From contig JAKAFW010000018.1 of the NCBI GenBank assembly GCA_021817845.1, positions 1 to 64,000 on the forward strand: a stretch of DNA of 64,000 nt. Direction: 5' to 3'. The stretch comes from FEN-1297 sp021817845 (GTDB taxonomy: Bacteria > Bacteroidota > Ignavibacteria > Ignavibacteriales > Ignavibacteriaceae). Made by a program: the position numbers and the translations under genes. The notes under the pieces were generated by a model. That model did not search any database. It had not been told where the DNA came from and was given only the letters and a program-made list of their open reading frames with translations. Shown piece by piece: positions 7,508-16,791 of the stretch. How positions within the stretch are numbered: the stretch's first letter is position 1; each line of letters starts with the position of its first letter.

Positions 7508-10168
7508 ATGTCCGAAATCCAATCTAAAAAGCTCAGAGTTGTAAAATTAGCTTCTGAGATAAATCTATCCACGGAAAATCTCGTAGAATTCCTGATCAAA
7601 AAAGGATTTGAGGTTAAAGGTCCGAACTCTCTGGTTACGGATGAGATGGTCAAGGAGATTAATGACCATTTTAAGAAAGATATTGAGAAAGCAGAAAAAC
7701 ATAAGAAAAAAGTAGCGGAATTCAATAAGAAAAGAGTTGAAAAATCCAGCGAAGAGGTGAAGGAAAAACCACAGGTAAAAGTTGAGGAAATGGAAGCTGT
7801 CCCTTCTCCAGTTCCTGAACCAGAAGCTATAATTCATGCTGCGGTTGAAGAAATTGAAGTAACAGAAGTCCCGGTGGAAGAATCAAAGCAGGAACCTATC
7901 GTTCTGACACCTGTGGAGACACCAGTTCAAGAAGTACCTTTACCGGAAGAAGCAAAAGCTGCACCGGTGGTTGCCGAAGTTGAGCATAAAGAAGAAGCAG
8001 TTAAATTTATTTCTCCAAAAGATATTGAAGCTGCAAAGAAAAAAGGCTTAAAGGTAGTAGGTAGAATTGATCTTGGTGAAAGTACCCCTAGGGTTGAGAA
8101 AAAAGAAGCTGCCAAAGAAACTTTGGAAGAAAAGCAAACTGCAAAAACCTCTTCAGAAACAATTAAAAAGAAAAAGAAACCAAAGGCCAAAAAGAAACCC
8201 AACGAAGCTCCGGTAGATGAAATTCCGATAGCTAAAAAGAAAAAAAGAGTCAAGCGATTTGAAATTGATCAGAGAGAAGTCAAAGAAGCCATAAGAAAAA
8301 CTCTTTTAAGTATGGATGATTCAATCGCATCCGACAGAGCAAGTTCCCGTAAAAAGAAAAGAAGAGAGAGAGAAGCTGAAGAGGAACGCCGGCTTGAAGA
8401 AAAGTCTCTTGAAGGCAATAAAATAAGTGTTACGGAGTTTATCGCTGTAAACGAGCTTGCCAATTTGATGCAAGTTCCGGTTGGTGAAGTTATTTCGAAA
8501 TGTATTGAGCTTGGATTGATGGTTTCCATAAATCAAAGGCTTGATGTTGAAACAATTACACTTGTCGCAGATGAATTCGATTTTGAAGTTGAATTTCAAA
8601 AAGAATATACCTCGGAAGCGCTTGATGATACACCGGACGATCAATCTAAATTGTTACATCGTTCTCCGGTTGTCACAATAATGGGACATGTTGATCACGG
8701 CAAAACATCTTTGCTTGATTATATCCGGAACTCAAACGTAGTTGCCGGAGAATCAGGCGGAATTACACAGCATATCGGCGCTTATAAAGTTAATGTTGGC
8801 GATAATAAATATATTTCTTTCCTTGACACACCCGGACATGAGGCGTTTACGGCAATGAGAGCACGCGGCGCGCAGTTGACGGATATTGTGGTTCTTGTAG
8901 TTGCTGCAGACGACGCAGTAATGCCTCAAACGATAGAAGCCATTAACCACGCCCAGGCGGCAAATGTTCCGATTGTAATTGCAATAAATAAAATTGATAA
9001 GCCAGGCGCTAATCCTGAAAGGATAAAACAGCAATTAGCCGAAAGAAATATTTTGGTTGAAGATTGGGGCGGCAAATATCAGTGCGTTGAGCTTTCTGCA
9101 AAAAGCGGATTGAATGTTGACCTTCTTCTTGAAAAAATTCTTCTTGAAGCGGAAGTTTTAGACCTTAAAGCTAATTCGGATAGGTTAGCACGGGGTGTAG
9201 TTGTGGAATCACAATTAGATAAAGGAAGAGGAATTACAGGAACCATTTTAGTTCAAAAAGGTACGCTTCGAATTGGCGATCCTTTTGTGGCGGGAATTTA
9301 CCAGGGTAAAGTCCGTGCAATGTTTGACGAGCGCGGAAATAAAATTGTAGATGCTCCGCCGTCAACACCTGTATTAGTCCTCGGCTTTGAAGGAGCTCCC
9401 CAGGCCGGCGATACATTCGTGGTTGTTGAATCAGACAAGATGGCACGCGAAATTGGGTTAAAGCGTCAACAATTAAAACGTGAACAAGATCAAAAGCAAG
9501 TTCATCATATTACGCTTGATGAGATTGCAAAGAATATTAGCATTGGCGGAGTAAAAGAGCTTGCATTAATTGTGAAGGGTGACGTTGACGGGTCGGTAGA
9601 AGCGCTTTCCGATTCGCTTATGAAATTATCTACCGATGAGGTTATAGTTAAAGTTATCCATAAAGGCGTCGGCGGAATTTCCGAAAGTGATGTTTTATTA
9701 GCATCAGCTTCTAATGCGATAATTATAGGATTTCACGTAAGGCCAAATCTAAATGCTCGTAAACTTGCCGAAACGCAAAATGTTGACATTCGTTTGTACA
9801 GCATAATTTACGATGCGATAAACGAGGTAAAATCCGCTTTAGAGGGATTACTTTCTCCGGTTCTTTCGGAAGAAATTACGGCGACTTTGGAAATAAGAGA
9901 TACATTTAAAGTCCCGAAATTTGGAACGGTTGCAGGATGCTATGTTCAGGAAGGCAAGATCACGAGAAACAGCAAAGTAAGACTAATACGCGACGGAATT
10001 GTTTTTCACGAAGGTGAAATCGCTTCCTTAAAAAGATTTAAAGATGACGTAAGGGAAGTCGATGCCGGATATGAATGCGGATTGAATATTGCAAATTTTA
10101 ACGATATACGACCCGGCGATATTATAGAGTCCTTTAAAATAGTTGAAACTAAGAAAAAGCTTGCATAG
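7508..10168 (+). CDS. infB: Translation initiation factor IF-2
   Basis: 886 residues. It has an IF2_N domain near residues 8-50, a low-complexity Lys/Glu/Pro/Ala/Val linker to about 270, and a second IF2_N-type domain (about 300-350). The GTPase core follows: G1 GHVDHGKT 393-400, G3 DTPGHE 440-445, G4 NKID 494-497. Translation-factor domains II-IV end in the fMet-tRNA-binding C2 domain. It places initiator tRNA on the 30S subunit and drives subunit joining. It is 23 bp after nusA. The poly-Lys patches (KKKKKPKAKKK) are normal for the linker. All GTPase motifs are intact. Confidence 0.98.
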   Translation: MSEIQSKKLRVVKLASEINLSTENLVEFLIKKGFEVKGPNSLVTDEMVKEINDHFKKDIEKAEKHKKKVAEFNKKRVEKSSEEVKEKPQVKVEEMEAVPSPVPEPEAIIHAAVEEIEVTEVPVEESKQEPIVLTPVETPVQEVPLPEEAKAAPVVAEVEHKEEAVKFISPKDIEAAKKKGLKVVGRIDLGESTPRVEKKEAAKETLEEKQTAKTSSETIKKKKKPKAKKKPNEAPVDEIPIAKKKKRVKRFEIDQREVKEAIRKTLLSMDDSIASDRASSRKKKRREREAEEERRLEEKSLEGNKISVTEFIAVNELANLMQVPVGEVISKCIELGLMVSINQRLDVETITLVADEFDFEVEFQKEYTSEALDDTPDDQSKLLHRSPVVTIMGHVDHGKTSLLDYIRNSNVVAGESGGITQHIGAYKVNVGDNKYISFLDTPGHEAFTAMRARGAQLTDIVVLVVAADDAVMPQTIEAINHAQAANVPIVIAINKIDKPGANPERIKQQLAERNILVEDWGGKYQCVELSAKSGLNVDLLLEKILLEAEVLDLKANSDRLARGVVVESQLDKGRGITGTILVQKGTLRIGDPFVAGIYQGKVRAMFDERGNKIVDAPPSTPVLVLGFEGAPQAGDTFVVVESDKMAREIGLKRQQLKREQDQKQVHHITLDEIAKNISIGGVKELALIVKGDVDGSVEALSDSLMKLSTDEVIVKVIHKGVGGISESDVLLASASNAIIIGFHVRPNLNARKLAETQNVDIRLYSIIYDAINEVKSALEGLLSPVLSEEITATLEIRDTFKVPKFGTVAGCYVQEGKITRNSKVRLIRDGIVFHEGEIASLKRFKDDVREVDAGYECGLNIANFNDIRPGDIIESFKIVETKKKLA

Positions 10169-10240
10169 AGATCAGGAAAACTGATTTATGTTTTTTGAAA
10201 AGGTCACGATAAAATATATGCCGCTTAGGAGGTTGATTTT

Positions 10241-10597
10241 ATGCAACACAGAATAGATAAAATTGAAAATTTGATAAAGGAAGAAATCAGCTTAATCTTC
10301 TTGTATAAATTGAACAATCCCGCATTTGGATTTGTTACAATTACTACAGTAAAAGTTACGCCCGATCTTAAGCTTGCCAAAATTTATCTTTCGGTATTTG
10401 AAAAGGAAAAACGAGAAGCTGTGCTTGAAAAAGTGAAAGCCTCAACCGGTTTTATCCGATCCGAGCTTGCATCAAGAATAAAAATAAAGTTCGTACCTGA
10501 ATTAAAATTCTTTATCGACGATACTTTGGATTATGTTGAGAAAATAGAAGGTTTATTAAAACAAATTCACGAGAATGATAACAAGGGAAACGACTGA
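10241..10597 (+). CDS. rbfA: Ribosome-binding factor A
   Basis: 118 residues with the RbfA KH-like fold: N-terminal RIDKIENLIKEEISLIF, the central strand FGFVTITTVKVTPDLKLAKIYLSVF, and the tail KIKFVPELKFFIDDTLDYVEKIEGLL, whose P-E-L-x-F-x-D-x-x-x-D/E signature is diagnostic. It acts in late 30S assembly near the 5' end of 16S rRNA and in cold adaptation. AGGAGG lies 8 bp before ATG 10241. Its last 23 bases overlap the start of truB, indicating translational coupling. Confidence 0.96.
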   Translation: MQHRIDKIENLIKEEISLIFLYKLNNPAFGFVTITTVKVTPDLKLAKIYLSVFEKEKREAVLEKVKASTGFIRSELASRIKIKFVPELKFFIDDTLDYVEKIEGLLKQIHENDNKGND

Positions 10598-11276
10598 TTT
10601 TTCTGATTGCGACTTTAACGGCGGAGAAATTATACTTGCCGATAAGCCGATCGGTTGGTCGTCCTTTAAAGTGGTTTACAAAATTCGTAATGCTATCGGA
10701 GCGAAGAAAGTCGGGCACGCCGGTACTTTAGACCCGAATGCTTCCGGTTTACTAATTGTGTGTACCGGAAAGAAAACCAAAGAGATTACAAAATTTCAAG
10801 ATCTTGAAAAAACTTATACGGGAACAATTTTACTCGGTAAAACTTCACCATCAATGGACCTTGAAACGGAAATTACGGAAGAAAGATTACTTGACGGAAT
10901 TACGGAAGAACAAATCTTAGAAATAAGAAACGAATTTACCGGAACTATTAGACAAATTCCTCCAATGTTTTCGGCAATAAAATATAAAGGTAAATCACTT
11001 TATCATTTGGCAAGGCAAGGAAAAACTGTTTACCGCGAAGCAAGAGAGATCACAATCTCAAAATTTAGTATTTCCAGAATTTCTCTTCCGGAGATTTATT
11101 TCGAAATTACCTGTACTAAAGGAACTTACATCCGGGTTATAGCCCATGACTTTGGAGAAAGATTAGGCTGCGGAGGTTTACTAAGTTCTTTGCGCAGAAC
11201 AAATATCGGCTCTTTTTCCGTCGATAATGCAGTTTTTGTAGATGATTTTGTAGAAAAAGTATCCGTCCAAATATAA
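10575..11276 (+). CDS. truB: tRNA pseudouridine(55) synthase TruB
   Basis: 233 residues, slightly short because it lacks a C-terminal PUA-type extension. Motifs are in order: ILADKPIGWSSFKVV, then KKVGHAGTLDPNASGLL with catalytic Asp53, then the long RQIPPMFSAIKYKGKSLYHLAR, then CTKGTYIRVIAHDFGERL and LRRTNIGSF. It makes pseudouridine 55 in the T-loop of tRNAs. ATG 10575 is the only Met before the conserved core and overlaps rbfA by 23 bp in another frame. It is part of the nusA-infB cluster. Confidence 0.96.
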   Translation: MITRETTDFSDCDFNGGEIILADKPIGWSSFKVVYKIRNAIGAKKVGHAGTLDPNASGLLIVCTGKKTKEITKFQDLEKTYTGTILLGKTSPSMDLETEITEERLLDGITEEQILEIRNEFTGTIRQIPPMFSAIKYKGKSLYHLARQGKTVYREAREITISKFSISRISLPEIYFEITCTKGTYIRVIAHDFGERLGCGGLLSSLRRTNIGSFSVDNAVFVDDFVEKVSVQI

Positions 11277-11413
11277 TTTCTATAATATTGGTACGAAAAC
11301 TTTGCTTTTTTCTTGAACTTGAACTTATTTAAGCGCTTTGAAGTGATCTCTTTATTTCCTTTTTAGCATGAAAAAACTTATTTTTACAAATTATTGTTTA
11401 GACAAACGTTGAA

Positions 11414-12352
11414 ATGGAAATATTTTACAACCTATCGGAAGTAAACAGAGATCAAAACACGGTACTAACCTTAGGTACTTTTGACGGGATTCACCCCGGT
11501 CATCAGAAAATTATTGCAAAAGTTGTTGATGAAGCAGCTCATTTAAATTCACGAAGTTTGTTGATCACTTTTGATCCGCATCCGAGAACGGTTGTTCCAA
11601 ATATCGATGAAATAAAATTGCTTAGTACCCTACAAGAGAAAATTGAAGTTATAAAAAGTCTAGGTATTCAAAATTTGTTGGTTATTAAATTTACTCAAGA
11701 ATTTTCGCAGATTAGTTCAGAAGAGTTTGTCAAACAATATATTGTGGACTCTATTGGGGTTAAAAAAATTGTAATCGGGCATGACCACCATTTTGGAAAA
11801 GGAAGAGGCGGTGACGAGCTGACGCTTAAAGAAATGGGTAAAGAATTTGGTTTTCAAGTCTCTGTTGTCGATGCTGTTTCTCAAAACGGGGTTGTGGTAA
11901 GCAGTACAAAAATTAGAAATGCTCTGGTAAGCGGCGATATAAAGCTTGCCAACTCGTTCTTAAATAGGTTTTACTCCTTTAGCGGTACGGTTGTTAAAGG
12001 CGATCAAAGAGGTAGATTGCTTGGGTTTCCAACTGCCAACATCGACCTTGACGATAGAAACAAACTACTGCCCGCTCTTGGAATTTATGCCGTTGAATTT
12101 ATTCTTGATAGTAAAAAATATTTCGGCATAATGAGTATCGGCAAACGCCCTACTTTTTATAACGAAGGAACAATTACTACCGAAGTTTATATCTTGGATT
12201 TTGATGAAGAAATCTATGGCAAGTATGTTACCGTTAATGTTGTTGCTAGAATTCGCGGCGAAGAAAAATTTTCATCTGCAGACGAACTTATTAAGCAGAT
12301 GAAAATGGATACTGAAGAAGGAAGAAAAATATTAAGTAAATTAGTTAATTAA
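11414..12352 (+). CDS. ribF: Bifunctional riboflavin kinase / FAD synthetase
   Basis: 312 residues, full length. The N-terminal FMN adenylyltransferase domain has the nucleotidyl-transfer H-x-G-H motif (GTFDGIHPGHQKI, H27-H30), ITFDPHPRTV, GHDHHFGKGRGG and SSTKIR (163-168). The C-terminal riboflavin kinase domain has GRLLGFPTANI (200-210) and the late RIRGEEKF segment. It makes FMN and FAD from riboflavin in the cytosol. Placement between truB and rpsO is common. There is a 137 bp gap after truB and no clear terminator, so it may have its own promoter. Confidence 0.96.
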   Translation: MEIFYNLSEVNRDQNTVLTLGTFDGIHPGHQKIIAKVVDEAAHLNSRSLLITFDPHPRTVVPNIDEIKLLSTLQEKIEVIKSLGIQNLLVIKFTQEFSQISSEEFVKQYIVDSIGVKKIVIGHDHHFGKGRGGDELTLKEMGKEFGFQVSVVDAVSQNGVVVSSTKIRNALVSGDIKLANSFLNRFYSFSGTVVKGDQRGRLLGFPTANIDLDDRNKLLPALGIYAVEFILDSKKYFGIMSIGKRPTFYNEGTITTEVYILDFDEEIYGKYVTVNVVARIRGEEKFSSADELIKQMKMDTEEGRKILSKLVN

Positions 12353-12372
12353 TCCCGGTAATTTCTGGGATT
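12351..12372 (+). promoter_or_regulatory. Small hairpin between ribF and rpsO
   Basis: An AATCCC/GGGATT inverted repeat (12351-12356 and 12367-12372, 10-base loop) is followed by an AT-rich run, just upstream of rpsO. It may be a weak terminator after ribF or part of an S15 leader, since S15 autoregulates through leader structures in several bacteria. The stem is too short to be sure. Confidence 0.3.
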
Positions 12373-12403
12373 ATATTGTATCAAAATAATAAGGATAAAT
12401 AAA

Positions 12404-12667
12404 ATGACCAAAGAAGAAAAACTTGCTATAGTTAAGCAGTTTGGCAAAGATGAAAAGGACTCCGGCAAGCCGGAAGTTCAAATTGCGCTTTTAACAAAAA
12501 GGATAAATGAACTTACCGACCACTTTAATGTTCATAAAAAAGATCATCATTCCAGACGTGGATTAATGATGATGGTTGGAAAAAGAAGAAGACTTTTAGA
12601 TTATTTAGCAGGTAAAGAAATAGAAAGATATAGAACAATAATTAAAGAATTGAATATTAGAAAGTAA
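12404..12667 (+). CDS. rpsO: 30S ribosomal protein S15
   Basis: 87 residues, standard bacterial length. The signature is intact: GKDEKDSGKPEVQIALLTKRI, HFNVHKKDHHSRRGLMMMVGKRRRLLDYL. It binds the central domain of 16S rRNA as a primary binder and helps form a bridge to the 50S subunit. AAGGA precedes ATG 12404. Only 9 bp separate it from pnp, the classical rpsO-pnp pair, in which S15 and PNPase levels are each controlled post-transcriptionally. Confidence 0.98.
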   Translation: MTKEEKLAIVKQFGKDEKDSGKPEVQIALLTKRINELTDHFNVHKKDHHSRRGLMMMVGKRRRLLDYLAGKEIERYRTIIKELNIRK

Positions 12668-12676
12668 AGGTTTTAA

Positions 12677-14779
12677 ATGTTAGTTATAAAAGAAGTAGAA
12701 ATTGGCGGAAAAATTTTATCAATTGAAACGGGAAGATTTGCAAAACAAGCAAATGGTGCCGTTATGGTTAGATTTGGTGACACGATGGTTCTTGTATCTG
12801 CTGTAATGGCTGAAGAAGCAAAAGCAGAACAGGATTTTTTCCCTCTTCAAGTCGAATATAGAGAAAAAACTTCGGCAGCCGGAAAAATTCCCGGTGGATT
12901 TATTAAACGTGAAGGAAGACCAACAGAAAAAGAAATTCTGAGCTCGCGTCTGATTGACCGTCCGATTCGTCCTCTTTTTCCCAATGAATTTAAAAATGAA
13001 ACCCAAGTTATTGCTTTTGTCCTTTCCCATGATGGAGAAAACGACGCTGATGTTTTAGCCGCTGTTGGAGCATCTGCAGCTTTAACAATTTCCGATATTC
13101 CTTTTGATGGACCTTGTGCGGAAGTTAGAGTCGGTAGAATTAACGGAGAATTCATAGTTAATCCAACCATCAAACAGATTAAAGAAAGCGATGTAGAATT
13201 AGTCGTTGCCGGTACTTCAGATTCAATTATGATGGTCGAAGGGGAATCAAAAGAAATTGGCGAACAGGATTTACTCGATGCTTTGAAATTTGCTCAAACG
13301 GAAATTAAGAAGTTAGTTAATTTACAATTAGAACTTAAAGCCGAAGTCGGAAGACAAAAACGCGAGGTAAATGCTCCGGTTGCAGATGAAGCTTTAGTTA
13401 AAGATGTTATGGAATTAGCTTACGGCAAATTTAAAGAGATTGTTCATTCGAAACTTGCCAAAGAGGAAAGAAGCGCAAAGAATAAAGAGCTTGCTGCTTT
13501 CGTAAAAGAGAATTTGGCAGAAAAATATCCTGACCAGGGAAAAGTTATCGGCGAAATTCTTCACGATCTTGAGAAAGATTTAATGCGAAAAAGAATTCTT
13601 GAAGAAGGAATCCGGTTGGATGGAAGAAACACAAAACAAATTCGTCCAATAACCATTGAACTTGGGATTCTTCCTAGGACGCATGGTTCGGCGCTGTTTA
13701 CCAGAGGCGAAACACAAAGCTTAACTACAGTTACACTCGGAACAAAAAACGATGAACAAATAATAGACGGACTTTTTGAGGAGTATACCAAAAAGTTTAT
13801 GCTTCATTACAATTTCCCTCCGTTTAGCGTAGGTGAAGTTGGCAGAATGACCGGAGTAGGAAGACGCGAAATAGGTCATGGCAATCTTGCCGAACGCGCA
13901 TTAAAAGTTTTAATGCCACCTGAAGACGTTTTCCCGTATACGGTTAGAGTAATTTCTGATATCTTGGAATCGAACGGTTCTTCGTCAATGGCTACGGTCT
14001 GCGCCGGTTCACTTAGTCTAATGGATGCGGGAATTCCGTTTCAAAAACCTGTTGCCGGCATTGCAATGGGGCTGGTTAAAGAAGAAGATAAATTTGCAAT
14101 CCTTTCCGATATTCTTGGAAACGAAGATCATCTTGGCGACATGGATTTTAAAGTTGCCGGTACCACAGATGGCATTACAGCTTTCCAGATGGATATAAAA
14201 ATTCAAGGGATTTCATTTGAAATTATGGAAAAGGCTTTGCATCAAGCCAAAGAAGGTCGCCTGCATATTCTTGGAATTATGAATTCTGCAATTGACAAAC
14301 CACGCGAACAACTGTCTTCTTTTGCACCAAGATTAATTACCATGAAAGTTGAAACCGACCAAATTGGTCTTATCATTGGCCCGGGTGGAAAAACAATTCA
14401 AGGAATGCAAAGACTTTTTGGCGTTGATATTAATATTGATGATTTTGGCACTGTAAGTATTGCTTCCCCAAATAAAGAAAGTGCTACTAAGTGTAAAGAT
14501 TATATTAAACAACTTACCGCTACACCCGAAGTCGGTGAAATTTATGACGGAGTTATAACAAAAATTATGGACTTCGGAGCGTTTGTGGAGATTCTTCCCG
14601 GCAAGGAAGGTTTACTTCACATTTCGCAGATAGATAATAAGCGCGTTAATAAAGTAACAGACTATTATAAAGAAGGCGACAAAGTTACCGTAAAATTGTT
14701 AAAGGTTGAAAACGGTAAGTATTCTTTAAGTAGAAAAGAATTATTAAAAGATAATAATTCAAGTAACGCCGGAAATTAG
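12677..14779 (+). CDS. pnp: Polyribonucleotide nucleotidyltransferase (PNPase)
   Basis: 700 residues. Two RNase PH-like domains are present, the first starting VEIGGKILSIETGRFAKQANGAV and the second with RPITIELGILPRTHGSALFTRGETQ. A KH domain (GLIIGPGGKTIQGM) and an S1 domain (GEIYDGVITKIMDFGAFVEI) complete the full trimeric PNPase layout. It degrades RNA 3'-to-5' by phosphorolysis and can add 3' tails. The KAGRRE-type phosphate-binding motif FTRGETQ is intact. It ends the translation cluster and is followed by a strong terminator. Confidence 0.98.
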   Translation: MLVIKEVEIGGKILSIETGRFAKQANGAVMVRFGDTMVLVSAVMAEEAKAEQDFFPLQVEYREKTSAAGKIPGGFIKREGRPTEKEILSSRLIDRPIRPLFPNEFKNETQVIAFVLSHDGENDADVLAAVGASAALTISDIPFDGPCAEVRVGRINGEFIVNPTIKQIKESDVELVVAGTSDSIMMVEGESKEIGEQDLLDALKFAQTEIKKLVNLQLELKAEVGRQKREVNAPVADEALVKDVMELAYGKFKEIVHSKLAKEERSAKNKELAAFVKENLAEKYPDQGKVIGEILHDLEKDLMRKRILEEGIRLDGRNTKQIRPITIELGILPRTHGSALFTRGETQSLTTVTLGTKNDEQIIDGLFEEYTKKFMLHYNFPPFSVGEVGRMTGVGRREIGHGNLAERALKVLMPPEDVFPYTVRVISDILESNGSSSMATVCAGSLSLMDAGIPFQKPVAGIAMGLVKEEDKFAILSDILGNEDHLGDMDFKVAGTTDGITAFQMDIKIQGISFEIMEKALHQAKEGRLHILGIMNSAIDKPREQLSSFAPRLITMKVETDQIGLIIGPGGKTIQGMQRLFGVDINIDDFGTVSIASPNKESATKCKDYIKQLTATPEVGEIYDGVITKIMDFGAFVEILPGKEGLLHISQIDNKRVNKVTDYYKEGDKVTVKLLKVENGKYSLSRKELLKDNNSSNAGN

Positions 14780-14783
14780 TTTT

Positions 14784-14819
14784 AAGTTTGCCGGATGTTG
14801 ATCCGGCAAACTTTCTTTT
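14784..14819 (+). terminator. Rho-independent terminator after pnp
   Basis: A perfect 13 bp stem AAGTTTGCCGGAT / ATCCGGCAAACTT (14784-14796, 14801-14813) with loop GTTG, followed by TTCTTTT. It lies 5 bp after the pnp stop and closes the rimP-to-pnp block. Confidence 0.9.
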
Positions 14820-15139
14820 ATGTTTAAGCGTAACAGATTTTTCTGATTGCACTAAAAATTTTTTGTATTTGATGCCTGTAAAGGCAAGCTATATGAAGCT
14901 TATTTTGAAGAGTGTTTCAAGTAATTGCTTCTGAAAAAATAATTAATAAAGGTTCATCGTGACAGATAAAGAGTTACATAAATTTCAGCTCGTTTTTTGG
15001 CTAATGATTATTTGCCAATTCGAAATTGATTGGTATCGAATTGTCGATGCTAATAAGCGCGCTGTTAAAAAGTTGAACCGGTTCGCTTTTAGAATTTTTT
15101 ATATGAAATATTGGATTTCATTAAACGAGTTTGTTTTAT
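14820..15139. other. 320 bp intergenic region pnp to rng
   Basis: No gene I would support. A GTG-started frame (14959-15228) runs through it but has no family resemblance and overlaps the start of rng in another frame, so I leave it out. The stretch presumably carries the rng promoter; no clear box was identified. Confidence 0.4.
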
Positions 15140-16726
15140 ATGACAAAAGAAATTATAATCAATTCGTCTACCTCGCAAACGCGGGTAGCAATTACGGAAG
15201 ATGGAAACTTAGTCGACTTTTTTGTTGACTATCCTGAAAATCGTAGAATGGTTGGGGACATTTATCTTGGTAAGGTTGCAAGAGTTTTACCCGGTATAAA
15301 AGCTGCATTTGTAGACATCGGCATGAAGCACGACGCCTTTCTTCATTTTTCGGATATTGGCGCAAGGACTCAACAATTTCAGGATATCCTTGGCGATGAT
15401 TCCGACGTTGATGAGGATGATGATGAAGAATCCCCAAACAATAAGAGCAATTCTCACGGAAGAAACAGCAAAGATAATTTAGATAGCCACGGAGTTCCAA
15501 AACTCCACAAAGGCGAAGATATCATTATCCAGATTACAAAAGAACCTGTCAATAATAAGGGCGTTAGGGTTACTTCCTCCGTTTCACTCCCGGGTCGATT
15601 TTGTGTACTCCTCCCTTTCGATAATAAAATCGGAGTTTCAAAGAAAATTTCGGACTTCAAAGAAAGAAAACGTCTTAGACATATTGCTCGTGAAATTTTG
15701 CCCCAAAATTTTGGATTGATAATTCGCACTGTCGCAAAATTTCAAACCGAAGAAGCTTTGAAGGATGATTTAAATAATCTGGTTAAAACCTGGCAGGGAA
15801 TAGAAGCGGCAGTTAAAAATGAAAAACCTCCGGCACTTCTTCACCAAGATTTAAATACGACATCAAGCGTAATTAGAGATCTTTTTACTTCTGACATTTC
15901 TAAAGTTTTTATTGATTCAAAAAAGCTTTACAAACAAATTAAAAGCTATGTCGAAGTAGTTCAACCCCAGCTTGCCGATAAAATAGAACCTTTCAAATCG
16001 ACCAATTCAATTTTTGATTCGTTCAAAATAGAAGAGCAGATAAAAACTTTAATGGGGCGTAAAGTTCAATTGCCAAGCGGCGGATATTTAATTATCGAAC
16101 ATACCGAAGCAATGGTTGTTATTGATGTAAACAGCGGACGTTACGCTAAAAGCAAAGAGCAAGAATTAAATTCATTAAAAACAGACCTGGAGGCTTCCCG
16201 TGAAATTTGCCGCCAGTTACGCTTGAGAGATATTGGAGGAATAATTGTAGTCGATTTTATCGATCTTGAAGATGATAAAAACCGTAAGAAAATTTATGAC
16301 GAGCTTCGAAAAGAATTTAGAAAGGACCGTGCAAAAGTTTCTATCCTTCCGATGTCGGATTTTGGACTCGTTCAAATTACAAGACAAAGAATTCGCCAGA
16401 ACATTATGCAGGCAATGAAAGAGGTTTGTCCTTACTGCCTTGGCACCGGGTTGCTTACAAAGCATTCACATCAGGTTTATGATCTTGAAGAATGGCTTAG
16501 AAAGTTCAAACGGATTTCTAAGGAAAGGTCGCTTATAATTAAATGTCACCCAGCTGTTGCGGCGAAGCTGAAAGAATCAAAATTTAAAACTTTCTTTAAA
16601 TTGGAACTTAAATACTTTATTAAGCTAAAGCTTGTCGAAGATCCAAGCCTTTCTATCGATGAAATTAAGTTCTTTTCAAAGAAGTCCCAAAGAGAATTAA
16701 CGGAAGAAATTAATAACGCTACTTAA
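15140..16726 (+). CDS. rng: Ribonuclease G / E family endoribonuclease
   Basis: 528 residues from ATG 15140 (MTKEIIINSSTSQTRVAI, the usual RNase G start); a TTG nine bases earlier is possible. The S1 domain is split by a long acidic/asparagine-serine insertion (about residues 88-115: DDSDVDEDDDEESPNN). The catalytic core holds MVVIDVNSGRYAK and GGIIVVDFIDLEDDKNR, whose aspartates bind magnesium, and the zinc-link cysteines CPYCLGTG. It cuts single-stranded RNA at AU-rich sites, for 16S/5S rRNA processing and mRNA decay. No C-terminal scaffold of the long RNase E type is present. It is followed by gcvT after 65 bp. Confidence 0.95.
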   Translation: MTKEIIINSSTSQTRVAITEDGNLVDFFVDYPENRRMVGDIYLGKVARVLPGIKAAFVDIGMKHDAFLHFSDIGARTQQFQDILGDDSDVDEDDDEESPNNKSNSHGRNSKDNLDSHGVPKLHKGEDIIIQITKEPVNNKGVRVTSSVSLPGRFCVLLPFDNKIGVSKKISDFKERKRLRHIAREILPQNFGLIIRTVAKFQTEEALKDDLNNLVKTWQGIEAAVKNEKPPALLHQDLNTTSSVIRDLFTSDISKVFIDSKKLYKQIKSYVEVVQPQLADKIEPFKSTNSIFDSFKIEEQIKTLMGRKVQLPSGGYLIIEHTEAMVVIDVNSGRYAKSKEQELNSLKTDLEASREICRQLRLRDIGGIIVVDFIDLEDDKNRKKIYDELRKEFRKDRAKVSILPMSDFGLVQITRQRIRQNIMQAMKEVCPYCLGTGLLTKHSHQVYDLEEWLRKFKRISKERSLIIKCHPAVAAKLKESKFKTFFKLELKYFIKLKLVEDPSLSIDEIKFFSKKSQRELTEEINNAT

Positions 16727-16791
16727 ATTTATTTAATTCAGTACCGGAAAGTTCAAAAGATTTTACTGGTATTTAAACGGAAAAAAATCGT

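Noticed and set aside
10596..14850. Shared 15-mer GATTTTTCTGATTGC at 10596 and 14836
   Set aside because: One copy is inside the truB coding region and the other in a spacer; no extension of similarity beyond 15 bp in AT-rich DNA, so likely chance.
14959..15228. 89-codon plus-strand frame upstream of rng starting with GTG
   Set aside because: It overlaps the start of the clear RNase G gene in another frame, shows no recognisable domain, and its ribosome-binding site is weak.
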